Part shown: piece after piece, positions 1 through 10,362 of the stretch
Position numbering within the stretch: position 1 is the first letter of the stretch
How the letters are laid out: every line of letters starts with the position of its first letter
NCBI GenBank assembly: GCA_002049455.2
Contig: KV918835.1
Coordinates: 124,001 to 188,000 of the forward strand
DNA from: Porphyra umbilicalis
Lineage: Eukaryota; Rhodophyta; Bangiophyceae; Bangiales; Bangiaceae
Reading direction: 5' to 3'
DNA: 64,000 nt
Notes under the pieces: generated by a model
The model's database searches: none
What the model was told of the DNA's origin: nothing
Seen by the model: the letters and a program-made list of their open reading frames with translations, nothing else
Program-made: the position numbers and the translations under genes

Positions 1-1221
1 TGCGCCATGCCTTGTCGGGTGTGTGGCCAACTTCGTGACAGCATGCGGTGCGCAATCGAATCGTTACCATGTGACCGGGCTCCCAATGTTTGTAATGATG
101 ACGACACCTGACGTAGAGACATCTGTCAAATGATGCGGCTAGATTTAGTCGAAGTTGCACGACATATAATGATCTAGTTACTGGATGATATTGCTGCTTA
201 CCATATCAGAAAATTACCGTCTGTCACATTTTGACTCTTAGCTCGGGTCGTATCTGACGCAGGGGCCAACCTATTCGACCGTCACGTGCACCGTGAACAA
301 TGAAACTTGCGTGTGCATTTGGTAAGGATGGGATGGCTGTGGACGGCGCCGTGTGGACACATCGGTGCGGCCACCCGCGACGCTGGGGCGGATCGGGCGG
401 TCAACGGAAGTGGCGGACCGCGGCGTGCCGGGACTGGGCGGGGAACGTCGCGGCCGCCGCCTCGACAGCGGGCACGCGTCTCTGTGTGGGGTGGAATGGT
501 CGGTGGTAGTGCCCTCTGTGGCGCGAGCGGGCTGGGTATGAAGGCGGCCGTGGCAGCGCCGGAACGGTCCGGCGGACAGCCGCGAGCCATAGCCACATTA
601 GCCACCAGGTGGAGCGGTCGGCTGCAGCCTGGCGGCTGCCGTGGTCCGCGAACCTCGCTGGCGCACCCTCGCTGCTGCCGCCACCGCCGCTGTCAATGCA
701 CACTGTCGACCGTTCCGCTCTGCACGGACACCTCGACGACTGGCGTCTGCTCGACGAATGCGACCGGCCGGTGGCGTGGGGCGGCTGTCGCGTGGGGCCA
801 CCGTTTTCATCTGACGCCTTTCGTGCAATTTTGTGTAGTAGGCTGGTGGGGGGCGGGACGGGTGCGGCGGCTGCGGTGTGGCGTCCGCCGGCAGCGCGAA
901 TCGCCCACCTGAGTGGTGTATGTGCCTCTTACGAAGTACTGGCGGGTTGCTTCGTTGGGTGTGGTTGGGCGCAGGGCCGGGCTGAGGGCGGTGTGCCTCC
1001 ATGCCGCCCGTTTGCAGGCGACGGGTGGCAGCTGCGTCTGCGGCTGCGCTGGCCGCCTGTGCTTGCTTTTGTTGCCCATGTTTGTTCTGCGGGCCGCTCC
1101 AGCGCTGAGCGCGTGTCGGACGGACGCCTAGAATCGAGTTGGTGCTCAGGAAGCTCTTTTCATGCCCCGCAGAGTGGCGATTCATCACTCACAAGAAAAT
1201 GAGCCCGTCTGTTCTTTGCAT
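1..1221. other. No recognised gene
   Basis: The first 1.2 kb has several overlapping open frames on both strands, all arginine/alanine/glycine-rich and without a recognisable domain. They look like composition-driven frames. I see no RNA gene, repeat end or convincing exon here. Confidence 0.5.
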
Positions 1222-2286
1222 CTACGATCCACGCAACATGACAGAGCAAAACGTGTGCACCTCGTTATATCCAAACCGCTGTCCTCGCCCAGCCCGCTTC
1301 ACGCGCTCCTCGCGAAGCTGGTCACGGAGTGCTGCCCACCCACCGGCTCTGCTCGCAGCCTTGGCAATTGCTCGGCGCTTGGCGAGCATGGAAGAAGATG
1401 CCCGTCCAAAATGCTGCTTCTTGTCCAGCTCGCGTCGTTCAGGCTGGCCCTGTTGAAGCTTTTTGAGCGCGATGGTGGAACCAACACCTTCTTCCCAAGA
1501 CCGCTCGACGACATCCATCATGAGCTCCCAGTCACGGGGAAGCCGCTCCATTGCAATTGGCTTAACACGGATCTGCAGGGCAGCGGATGAGCTCTGCTTA
1601 CGAGGATGAACGCTGCAAGTGCACGAAGAACAACCGCTAGCACTGGTGACCATAGACGGTGGCAAGTTCCCTGCGGGCAGCGCGCTTGACCGCATCGGCT
1701 GGGACCTTGCCGCCTCGAGAATCGGTTGCCCAAAAGAAGCACTGGCAAGAACCGAGGCCGACTGAACGAACTGGGCGGCCAAATCCACGGAGGCAGCGCC
1801 TCGGCGATGGGCTTCTTTGATGTTCTTGAGCCGAGCCTCGATGGAGTTGCAAAGCGCGCGGACCGGCGCAGATATTTGTTGCTGCCGTCGACCAGCCACG
1901 AGAGCGTGCGCGAGACGCAAATGACCGTCAATGTTGTCAGGAAGAGGACGCGGTACAAAAGCACGGTTCAACGGGTTCACGGCAGCGGCAATCCCCACGA
2001 CGAGCTTGTCTTGGGTTGGATGGCGGGCTTCATCTTGTGCAGTTCGCCCTTCCGATGCACTGGCCGCGGCATCTGCTTTCAGCAAAGGAGGGCGGGCGGC
2101 TGTCGGAGGAAGAGCCATCAGACGACGCAGAATTCTGACTTGCTCACGACAGAGACTGCTCGTGACACGTCCGAGGTTGGCGAGGCAACGCAAGATGTCG
2201 GTCCCGTTCTGCGGGCCAAGGAAACCCCCGATAAGGGACGAGTTTTGCTTCCATATGGTCCGAGCCGTTATGGTCAGAAACCGCAT
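1222..2286 (-). CDS. Hypothetical protein with GCR1_C-like C-terminus
   Basis: An uninterrupted 354-codon frame starting at an ATG, with balanced amino-acid composition unlike the shadow frames around it. The N-terminal half is helical and Leu/Arg-rich (roughly residues 30-160). The C-terminal part (about residues 245-335) has the spacing of the GCR1_C DNA-binding domain: a conserved Trp followed by EEG, a Leu-containing helix, then an RR-A-I helix and a basic tail. GCR1_C is known from Crypton recombinases and some fungal regulators; here it would be a separate gene, on the opposite strand and about 1.6 kb upstream of a tyrosine recombinase. The family call rests on pattern only and could be wrong; an unrelated helical protein is the alternative. 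No intron was needed. Confidence 0.4.
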   Translation of the reverse strand: MRFLTITARTIWKQNSSLIGGFLGPQNGTDILRCLANLGRVTSSLCREQVRILRRLMALPPTAARPPLLKADAAASASEGRTAQDEARHPTQDKLVVGIAAAVNPLNRAFVPRPLPDNIDGHLRLAHALVAGRRQQQISAPVRALCNSIEARLKNIKEAHRRGAASVDLAAQFVQSASVLASASFGQPILEAARSQPMRSSALPAGNLPPSMVTSASGCSSCTCSVHPRKQSSSAALQIRVKPIAMERLPRDWELMMDVVERSWEEGVGSTIALKKLQQGQPERRELDKKQHFGRASSSMLAKRRAIAKAASRAGGWAALRDQLREERVKRAGRGQRFGYNEVHTFCSVMLRGS

Positions 2287-3851
2287 GTGGACGGGCGTCG
2301 CAATTGTGGCCCACTGATGTCAGATTGCACGCCTGTCGTGATTATCGAGGGAGAGAAATACATCGCCTTTCCAATCGCTTAAGTAAATTGAGAATCCGGT
2401 ACGGGATAACACCATCCCGTCACCGAATTGCAGACATAATCGGGTAGGTAATTGTATTTGTCTGGGCATATCTTGTCTGTCGCGCACAACGCGTCCCGAC
2501 GGCCAATCGGATCTGCGCAGCAACAGCCCGCTGAGAGTGGCTGATCCGGTGGCCCGATCCAGTCCCTGGTTTGTCGGCCCGGTGGGCCAGGCTGCCGCAG
2601 TCGACGCTTGTCGAACGCCGATCCGAGCTCCTGACGCGCCCACCTTTGGAGTCAGCCGCCCCAACTCGTGTCTCATCACCGTTTTTGTTTTTCTCTGCTC
2701 ACATACACACACTGTGCCTCACTGTCCGGCCCCCTGAAGTGTACTGGAGATTGATTCTCTAGGACGTGAACAGCCTGGTCGTCAGCAGCCGCGGGGACTC
2801 GTCTTTGCGACCAGTCGCTTTCGAGGAGCTCTACATATTTTGGTTTTCCTATCGTGGCGCACTCTCCTCATACCTCATGGTCTCGTCCCTGCTGACCAAT
2901 CCTGCCCCACAGGCGTCCCCTCCATTTGATGTATCTGCGCACCGTGATGGCAACGCAGTCGGGAAGGCGGACGAATCGGCGCGGACTGCTCCACCCGTGT
3001 TGCGCGTTGTGAGCGGATACGCTGTACGGGCCCATCCTCCGCAATCATGTAGTGTGCTTTTGGCAGCTTGTCCGCGACAAGGTGCCGGGGCCCTGCTCAG
3101 AGAATAAGGGGAAGCAACCGATTCTTGCTTATGACGCTGCTCCTCGAAGTCATCCCTGCTACTTGTAGTCCTGTTTTTCATCTGCGTGCGCGACTTGGCT
3201 GTTGAAGAGCTGGCTCACACTAAGAATGTGCTATCGTGCTTGTTGCTTTGTCAGTGGAGATTTTTTTCTTCGTGCGCTGTGAGCTTGTGCCTGGTCTTGT
3301 GCTGATCAGACATGGGATGCCGTACTTTCTTCGAGCTTCGCTGCTGTCAACAGGGCCTCCTTGCAACCCGGCAACAGGGCGTCCGTGCAACCCGACGTAC
3401 GACAGGGGTACCGCATTCTTATCCAACGAAAGAGACGTTTTAACATGGTGATGCAATGTTCGAGAAGGCCCCAACGCATTGATGTTGCGAAGTTCTTTGG
3501 AGCTGGCGATTCTCGAGCCACGTTGTTTGTCAATGCCACAGACAGGCGGGAAGAGTACATCGCTTGTTTTTCCGTACGTAAACGATATTCGAGTACAACA
3601 CAAAAGATCCAGTCACAAGGTTCGTAAATACATACGACAGCAAAGCGAAACCTCGTAGGTCATTCGCCAAGATTTTCGAAGAGGCTGCATGCGGATAATT
3701 TGTCAGCTCGCGCACGAATCACGTTCCCACGTCATGGTGCGAGGTGTCTTCATTATGGCGATCATATCCTCTCGCTGCGGCGTGCACTCTCGCTGCACGC
3801 ACGCTCTCATCTGGCAGGCAGGCCCGCGCGTCGACATCGGCTGTGAGCAGA
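2287..3851. other. Divergent intergenic region between GCR1_C-like ORF and recombinase
   Basis: No gene recognised. Short frames on both strands show no domain. The stretch would contain the promoters of the two divergent genes on either side; I cannot point to specific motifs. Confidence 0.4.
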
Positions 3852-5278
3852 ATGCCATCTGCGGCTTCCGTGGATTGCGGTTCGTCGCGGCTTTCCGGCT
3901 TACAAGATGGCCGCACGAGCGCAGCGCGGAGCGTAGCGTGGTTAAGTCTTGCACCCTCTGCCAACACGTATGATCCTGTGGCTTCTACAGCGGCCGTTGT
4001 TGAGACGGCTCGCTCACAAAGCAGCTCCGAAGTACACAAGCGCACCCGGAAGGAATACCTCGAGCATTGCGCAAAGGTCGGCGTTGATCCGTTCAAGGTG
4101 AACGCAACCACTGCGGCGCACGTCGCCACGTTCTACAAGGCCCGCACCAAGAACTTCGAGCTCGGTACGTCGACTTCCAAGCATGTGTCTGCCCAGATGA
4201 CATTGTTTTTTACTGAGCTAGGTTGCACCGGTCGTTGGACGACGGGCGAGATCGACGGAAAGGCGTTTGTCAACGGCAACCCGAACGACAGCAAGGCTGT
4301 CGAGGACATGAAGCGAGCTCATAAGGTCAAGCTCGCTCGCGATGGACGCGTGTCACTTCCAATGGACCCGCTGGAGTACGGGCACATCTGTGCCTACTAC
4401 GATCACGTCATTTTCGACCAAGACAACGTCTCCCCGAGAATTTTGTCGCAGTTTGCCGCCATGATGACGGCCACCTTTCTTCTTATGCGCTTTGACGAGG
4501 TGACCAAGATCAAGTACGTAGATGAGAGTTCACGCCGAGTGCGCGACTAATCCATCTTTGCGCCTGTCCGAGCCGAGGCCTGGTCATTTGTACTCGGCTT
4601 GTCTCGATCTGATCTTCAAGGGCACTGATACGAACCAGCTTGAGCTCATCTGTCCGAATGCGGTTCTTGTTTGGAGCGTATTGTATACACGGCGCTTTGT
4701 GACGCAGGCGAGAAGACGTCCTGCAGACGGAGGACGTGCGAGGTAACCTGGTGTTTCGCATCAACATCCTCGACGGAACGAAGACGTCAACGTCAGGCCG
4801 ACGGTACTACCTTGAAGGTGGGCCTGGTTTGGTGGGCGACCCCCGCGTAGATCCTGTTCTGGCTTTGGCCATGTACCTGATGGTGCGTGGAGATGCGGAC
4901 GGCTTCTTGTTGTGCCCATTTCACGCCCTGCCGTCTGTGGGTTGGGAGATGTCGGTGCACATCAAGCTCAAGGACAACCTCTTTGTCGAGTCCTTGCGCC
5001 ATTCGCTTGATGAAGCTGGTGTGGACTCGTACAAGTTCTTGGGGACCCATTCCTGCAAGCGTGGAGGTGTCCAGCTTTATCGTCTTCTGGGTGTGGCCGA
5101 TACGGAGATTAAGGAACGCGGTGGTTGGCATACCATGGCCGCGTACTGGGCCTACGTCCAAGCATCTAATCGGCTTGAAAAGCGCTTTACGTACACGTCA
5201 CCGGCGGCGGCGCTGGCAGATGTGATTGTCAATGGGGGAGAGGTGCCCGAGTGCGTGCATCGGAGTTTGGAGATGTGA
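3852..5278 (+). CDS. Tyrosine recombinase/integrase (Crypton-like), spliced
   Basis: Site-specific DNA recombinase of the tyrosine family, expected to cut and rejoin DNA through a 3'-phosphotyrosine. Exon 1 is 3852-4513; the first in-frame ATG is at 3852 (the frame is open further upstream but without ATG). The intron is 4514-4707 (GTACGT donor, CAG acceptor), and exon 2 is 4708-5278 ending TGA; about 410 aa. The N-terminal helical core-binding domain contains KRTRKEYLEHC. The catalytic residues visible are Arg in FLLMRFDEVTKIK at the end of exon 1, Lys in DGTKTS early in exon 2, the THSCKRGG box, the second His in GGWH, and the nucleophile Tyr in AYWAYV. After splicing, the frame reads KIK-REDVLQTEDVRGN across the junction, a sensible continuation. 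An alternative junction (donor 4518, acceptor 4726) also keeps frame. A RecQ-like helicase follows on the same strand after 434 bp. Family is secure; the Crypton assignment is inference. Confidence 0.8.
4514..4707 (+). other. Intron of tyrosine recombinase
   Basis: GT-AG intron of 194 bp, phase 2, with donor GTACGT and acceptor GACGCAG. It removes in-frame stops that separate the catalytic arginine exon from the His-Tyr exon. Confidence 0.65.
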
Positions 5279-5712
5279 GGAGTTAGTCACAACGCCCGGT
5301 TCAGCATGATTGCCTACTGCCAAGAAATGGTGACGATCTTCTCTTTGCTTTGTACGATGATTTTTGTTCGAACAGCATCGTGTGATGGTAGAACATTGGT
5401 TGCGACATGGTCATCATGCCTTCTCTATTTCCTTGTGCATACTTTCCAGTCGTGAGATGGTCACGCGCTCTGATGCGCGCTGAAAATTCATGTAGGCATG
5501 TATACGTGATTTTGAACTGGTACGGTACGCTGTATTGTGGTTACCAAATCACGCCATAACGTAACGCGATTATCGCGTTCAAGGAGAGGGCTCGCGCGGA
5601 TGCCAAATTCGTCAGCTGGGGCCTTCGTAAAGAGACTTGAGGGGCGGCACCGTGCGGCCGCGGCCAGCTCCGAACGTCGTGCACGTGCTCGGCGACACGC
5701 TCGTGCGTAGCC
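5279..5712. other. Spacer between recombinase and helicase
   Basis: 434 bp without a supported gene. It is relatively AT-rich and probably contains the recombinase 3' end and the helicase promoter. Confidence 0.4.
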
Positions 5713-7994
5713 ATGGAGCGATCCGATGTCGAGGCAGCCGCTCTGGACACCCTCGACCATAAGTTTGGCGATGCAAACTTTCGGGCTGGACAGCTTGAAG
5801 CTATCATTCCACTTCTCGAACAGGACCGTGATGGGGCGGACGTCCTGTCTGTGATTGCCACGGCATCGGGCAAGGTATGCTACATCTCGTCTTTGGGCGG
5901 AGGTCGTGCTACTCGTTCTGGTTCCCGTTCAGCGTGTGTGGCATGTGCGGCAGCGACCTTCGCATTTATTATTCTTTTTGTCAGTGCGCTGATAAGATTG
6001 ATTCTGCTCGCTATTGCCGTCGTTTTCCTGCTCCATCTGTAGACGACTATCTTTGGTGTTGCTGCTACCCTCCTCTAAGAGCGACGCAAGGCTTTAAGCG
6101 TTATGCTGGTCCCTCTGAAGGGCCTTGGCCGTCAGCACGCGGACATGATGACAAAGGCTGGCGTGCCGGCATTGGCACTTTCTTCTTCTAGCACGACGGC
6201 GGAGTGGGCGCGCTGCAAAATGATGATCATCGAGAAGGCTCTGTGCGCGCTCTTCATCTCTCCAGAGGTGTTGTGCCACAACCCGGGCTTCGTAAAGCTG
6301 TTGAACGAGCACAACATCGCTATTCTTTGCTTCGACGAAGCTCATCTCTACAACGACTGGTACCTTTGGAGGCCCACCATGTCAATGGCGGCATCCTTGG
6401 TGAGCGCTCAACGCCGCCTGGGTCTGACGGCCACCATGCGTCGTCGGGACCAGCAGCTTGTCGTTAGGCGCACGGGGATGTCTGCCCCCATCGTGCAGCG
6501 TGGACGCTTCCTCCGGTCAAATCTGCTTCTTCAAGTCATCAAGCGGCCGGCTGCCCTGACCTTTGGCCGGGCGTCACTGGCGGACCGACTTTCGGCGGCC
6601 ACTGAGGCCAAATGGCGGATTGCACGCACTCTTCGTATGGCCATCAAGGCTCGGTCGCTCCAAGGCAACACCATCGTTTACGTTCCTTCACGTGCACAGG
6701 CCGAGACAGTTTGCAAGCAGCTGGTGCAGGCAGCTAAGGACCAGAAGTTGGTTGCTGTAGGGGCGGCGCTCAAATTTCGCCCTTATCATGCAGGCCGTAC
6801 GGACCGCTCCGAGGTCGAACAGCTGTTCTTGTCCCAGCGCGGAGTCGTCGTAGTCGCGACAATTGCGTTTGGTCTTGGCGTAGACTGCGCCCACGTCCGC
6901 GTGATCATCCATTTCGTACGTTGTTGGTACTTTGCTCACCTGTTTTGGTCACCATGTTCTATACTTGTAACCATCTTAGCTGGATTTCTCGTGCTTCGCA
7001 CTGGCAGCCAGCTTGATGTCCGGTCTTGAACAGCGACGTGGACAGCTCGAGCTCACCATCTTCTTCGTTATATGCGTGCGCTTTTCTTGGCGTATCTTCT
7101 TTTCTCTCTTGTTTGTTTTTCACACGTGGCCTCTATGTACGTCTGATTCAGTCAGGGGCGAGGTCCTTGGCTGAGTACGCTCAGCAAGTCGGCCGCGGCG
7201 GACGTGACGGTGAAGACGCGTACTGCTTGTGCTTCTACAATCCAAGCGACAGCCAAGGGATCCGGCGCAGCATCGAGTCGGCGGTTTTGACGACGTCGAC
7301 GACGACTGCCCTCATGCGCAAGGTAGCAGAGCGCACAACCGAACGCGGCCCAACTTCATTTTTACATTGGGCCGACTTCCACAGGGCTGGCATCGACGAC
7401 GACAACACGGATGCTGTCTTAGCCGCGCTCTGCCGCACAGGCTTGGCGCTAGCAGGTAAGCGACAACCCGCGCGCATCTCGGCAATGAAGGGCTCAAAGT
7501 GGACCATTCAGCCGCTCCCCGCGTTGTCCAGGTTTGCTCTAGCGCTGTGGCAGGATCGCTTTCAGGCCGCGTTCGCTTCGGGCAAGCTCAATGTGGCTGT
7601 TCGATGTGATGTGCGAGACGTGTGCACGGTGCCACCCTTCCTGGAGATGGGCGCAGGTGGGCCCACGGTGGTTCACGACGCGCTGGGGGACCTGGCTGCT
7701 GCAAAACTCGTCGACATCGACTATAGTGATGACTACCCGTTGGTTCAACCCCTGGCAGTGCTCGATCGCCAAGATGCGCGAGCTGCCGGGCGGCTGCTTT
7801 CCAAGTCCATGAAGTCGGCTGCGGCGCAGCAGCTCGCTGTGCTTGACGAAGCCCTCGACTTCATGGAAGCTGATGGGTGCCTTCAACGTCGGCTTTGTGA
7901 CGTTTTCGATGCACCTGATGATTTGGACGCTGCTGTTGAGTCCTGTCGTTGCGGTATGTGCGAGCCCGCGACGATTGGAGCCGGTTTTGCTTGA
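5713..7994 (+). CDS. RecQ-family DNA helicase, spliced, with an in-frame stop
   Basis: ATP-dependent 3'-5' DNA helicase of the RecQ type, about 625 codons. Exons are 5713-5874, 6043-6915 and 7152-7994, both introns phase 0. Visible motifs in order: motif 0 (FRAGQLEAI), Walker A variant ATASGK plus T from exon 2, VMLVPLKGL (Ia), CFDEAHLYNDW (II), LGLTATMRRR (III), IVYVPSRAQAE (IV), VVVATIAFGLGVD (V) and YAQQVGRGGRDG (VI). Near the C-terminus a Cys pattern (CLQRRLC...CRCGMC) matches the RecQ zinc-binding module. With the best acceptor (6041-6042) exon 2 holds an in-frame TAA at 6076-6078, soon after Walker A. An acceptor at 6089-6090 avoids it but deletes the Walker A Thr and motif Ia lead-in. 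The gene may therefore be decayed, mis-sequenced or differently spliced. It lies just downstream of a tyrosine recombinase on the same strand, so it could belong to the same mobile unit. Confidence 0.8.
5875..6042 (+). other. Intron 1 of RecQ-like helicase
   Basis: GT-AG intron of 168 bp, phase 0, donor GTATGC directly after the Walker A lysine, acceptor CATCTGTAG. It separates SGK from the TT-IFG continuation. Confidence 0.6.
6916..7151 (+). other. Intron 2 of RecQ-like helicase
   Basis: GT-AG intron of 236 bp, phase 0, donor GTACGT, acceptor TGATTCAG. It separates motif V (VRVIIHF) from the SGARSLAEYAQQ run leading into motif VI. It is T-rich, like the other introns in the window. Confidence 0.75.
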
Positions 7995-8019
7995 CCTCTG
8001 GGTTGCTTCATGAGACGTG

Positions 8020-8570
8020 ACCTTTGCGTGTGCCCGCGCGATGTGGGCGCCACCTCTTTCTTGAGTCTGTCGGTGCTGAGAGGAACCCTGCGGGTGTTTT
8101 GCGGCAACGTGTTTTAGATACTTGTACGTGCTACAGCAACCTTGGTTTTTTGTCCCATCGGCATGAGCAAGGTCTCAAATGAGCTGTGCGTGTGTTCCTG
8201 CTTTGTTTTGCTCCGTGCCATTTTGTTTCAGGGTCCACGTGCATGCGCGAGATGTTACTTCTTGCGATTTATGGATACCGAAGTAGGACGTGCATGATTC
8301 ATCAAACTGGGTATGTGTGGTCACGGAATTCCAGTTTGATTACGGTATAACAGGTCTCTTATATTGTCACATGTCGCTTGACAGTTTCAGAGAGATGTTT
8401 TCCCACCGTGTTTGTCAACACGGTGCTGCGATCCGGCCGCTCTCTTCGTGCACATCCCGCCTTTTTCTTCGTTGCGCACTACTCGTGTACAGGTCCTTTT
8501 AGACGCTTCAGTTGTTCCGCAAGCAAAAGTTTGCTGAGACAGGCGCCAAGATCGTGCCATGTACTTTGGA
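8020..8570 (+). repeat. Diverged direct repeat, copy 1 (downstream of helicase)
   Basis: The 3' flank of the helicase gene is similar to 9150-9556. Shared landmarks are a CAGGGTCC-GCATGC block (8229 and 9227), AAACTGGGTA, a TCACATG-TGCTTG block, AGAGAG-TGTTTT, and a GACAG-C-CAAGA-CG-GCCATG block at the end. The spacing differs by about 130 bp along the length, so the copies carry indels and are old. Confidence 0.6.
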
Positions 8571-8784
8571 ACACCCTAGAGGTCGTCATACCCCGCGTCA
8601 GTGACCATGTCATCACCGATGCGAGCTTCAGCGAGGACGAAGAACAGATGCCAGCTTCAGCGGAGACGACGCAAAAACATTGTGAGCCCGGAAATAGCTC
8701 TTCGGATTCAGCATGCCGCATAACACTCTCTTTCTTTCGTGTACTTACATGTCAAGGGAGGCGGACGTGGTGTAGAGGCTGAGG

Positions 8785-9279
8785 GGTTGTGCGCATGCCG
8801 GCTACAAACTATGGCTTACTGACCAACTGTTACGGTGGAAGCGCCACGTTGCTCGTGAATGTCTTGCGGGCGAGCACCCTGCGCTGACTACTTCACTTCG
8901 TGTTGGATGGCTTTGGCATGCGACAACGCGCGTGCTTGTGAGCACGCAGACACCAGGGAAAGCACGTTTTGGTGCTCCCGTTGAGCCCAGCACTCAGCCC
9001 CCCAGAAGGCAAGCTGTTCCGAATGAGAAAAAGAGGCGTTCGCCCAGCCCTAGTGAGACACCCGCATACGCGAATCGCGCAGCGGGCGCAAGGCTGAGCG
9101 CGGATGAGCTTGCTGTGGCGACGCGTTTATTTTTTGTGTCTTTTTTCCTGGCGTTTGCCCGCCAGATGTGGTTGTTACCTCTTGCTTTAATCTGTCTGTG
9201 CTGTGCCATCGACAAGAATGTTGTTGCAGGGTCCGCATGCATGCCCCCGACGGTGCTTCTTGTTTTTCAAGGCTACTAG
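8785..9279 (+). CDS. Possible exon of an unrecognised gene
   Basis: An open frame beginning near an AG at 8782-8783 has protein-like composition in its first 115 codons (for example the run WLTDQLLRWKRHVARECLAG and, later, a basic Ser/Pro segment NEKKRRSPSPSE). An acidic open stretch at about 8585-8680 (SEDEEQMPASAETTQ), followed by a GTGAGC donor-like site, could be a preceding exon. I recognise no domain. It lies between the two copies of a diverged direct repeat, so it could be the 3' part of a second, degraded gene of the same unit as the helicase. True ends are unknown. Confidence 0.3.
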   Translation, partial: GCAHAGYKLWLTDQLLRWKRHVARECLAGEHPALTTSLRVGWLWHATTRVLVSTQTPGKARFGAPVEPSTQPPRRQAVPNEKKRRSPSPSETPAYANRAAGARLSADELAVATRLFFVSFFLAFARQMWLLPLALICLCCAIDKNVVAGSACMPPTVLLVFQGY

Positions 9280-9556
9280 ATTACGATGGACAGGATTGAT
9301 AAAACTGGGTACGTCTAGTCCTTTTAATCATGTACCATATGACGGGTCTTTTCTCACATGTTGCTTGGTAGCCTAAGAGAGCTGTTTTGTTGTCTTGTTT
9401 GCCGAGACGCCGCTAGAACACCGCCGCTCGTCTCATGCGTGTCTCGTCTTGGCCTCTTTTTCGCACCAGTCGTGCAGAGGTATTTTTGAACGCTTTCGTC
9501 TCTGTGCATGCGAAGCTATGCTCAGACAGTCCTCAAGAACGCGCCATGGACATTGC
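9150..9556 (+). repeat. Diverged direct repeat, copy 2
   Basis: Partner of 8020-8570. It follows the possible exon at 8785-9279 much as copy 1 follows the helicase, which suggests duplication of a gene end rather than a simple satellite. Confidence 0.6.
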
Positions 9557-10360
9557 ATCCCACTTATGGCCGTTGCGCCCCTAAATCGGGCGACAGCTAC
9601 CGGGCCCAGCGCGGTCGAGCCTATCGGTGAGACGCCATTTTTCAACGCCCTCGGTAGAGCGACCGAGACCACCGTGCGCGCGCGCGCTTCCACACGGCCG
9701 CAAGAACACAACAGCAGAGTACCACGTCTGTGTAGTGCTGGTCCGCTCAGGAACGAATGCCAGCGTGCATGCCTGCGGCGGCAGGCCCCGCCGCCCCGCC
9801 ATCGTCGACGCGGCGGAGGCCGCCCCCCCCCCCACTGGCCGGACGGGGGCCACGTACGGCTGCCGTTAAGAGCAAATAGGGGGGTGGCCGCCCGTGTCTG
9901 CGCACGCGTGCACCCCGATGGTTGCGCGTCGCGCGTGTGTGTAGGGCGCCGCCGCCATGTTGAGAGGCAAGGCGCCGGCGGCGCGTTTTACGCGGGAGGT
10001 CGGCCGGCCAGTGCGGGCAGCGTGCTTTCAACGCACACGTGCCATGCTCGGAACACCAATTGCAGCCGCGCGACATATGTTTTCAAGCTCCGCACGTGAA
10101 GTCAAGTCATGAATAATTCCGAAAGAAGTGCACGAGCACCGCCCTGATGGGCCGCGTATCCGGCGAGCTGGCTGCCTAATACATGCGATCGACTGATCCG
10201 ACTGAGCGATTACGTGCGATCAAGCTGGTTAAGAGGTCGATCACATGCCTGGTAATCCGCGATCGGCCAGATTGACGCCGCCACGGCACCCCCTCCGGGA
10301 AACGCAATCGGGAGCCAGTAAGCCGATTCGCTCTTCCTGAACGCCTCTAACCCCCAGGTA
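9557..10360. other. No recognised gene; GC-rich then mixed
   Basis: Contains a GC-rich block (about 9770-10020) with CpG-rich runs and frames on both strands, none with a domain. No RNA gene seen. Confidence 0.4.
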
Positions 10361-10362
10361 TA

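Noticed and set aside
5713-7994. Stop-codon reassignment in this genome
   Set aside because: Only one in-frame TAA in a possibly mobile gene; well-supported genes end in TGA (COA5, desaturase, LYR) or TAG (PEMT), without internal stops.
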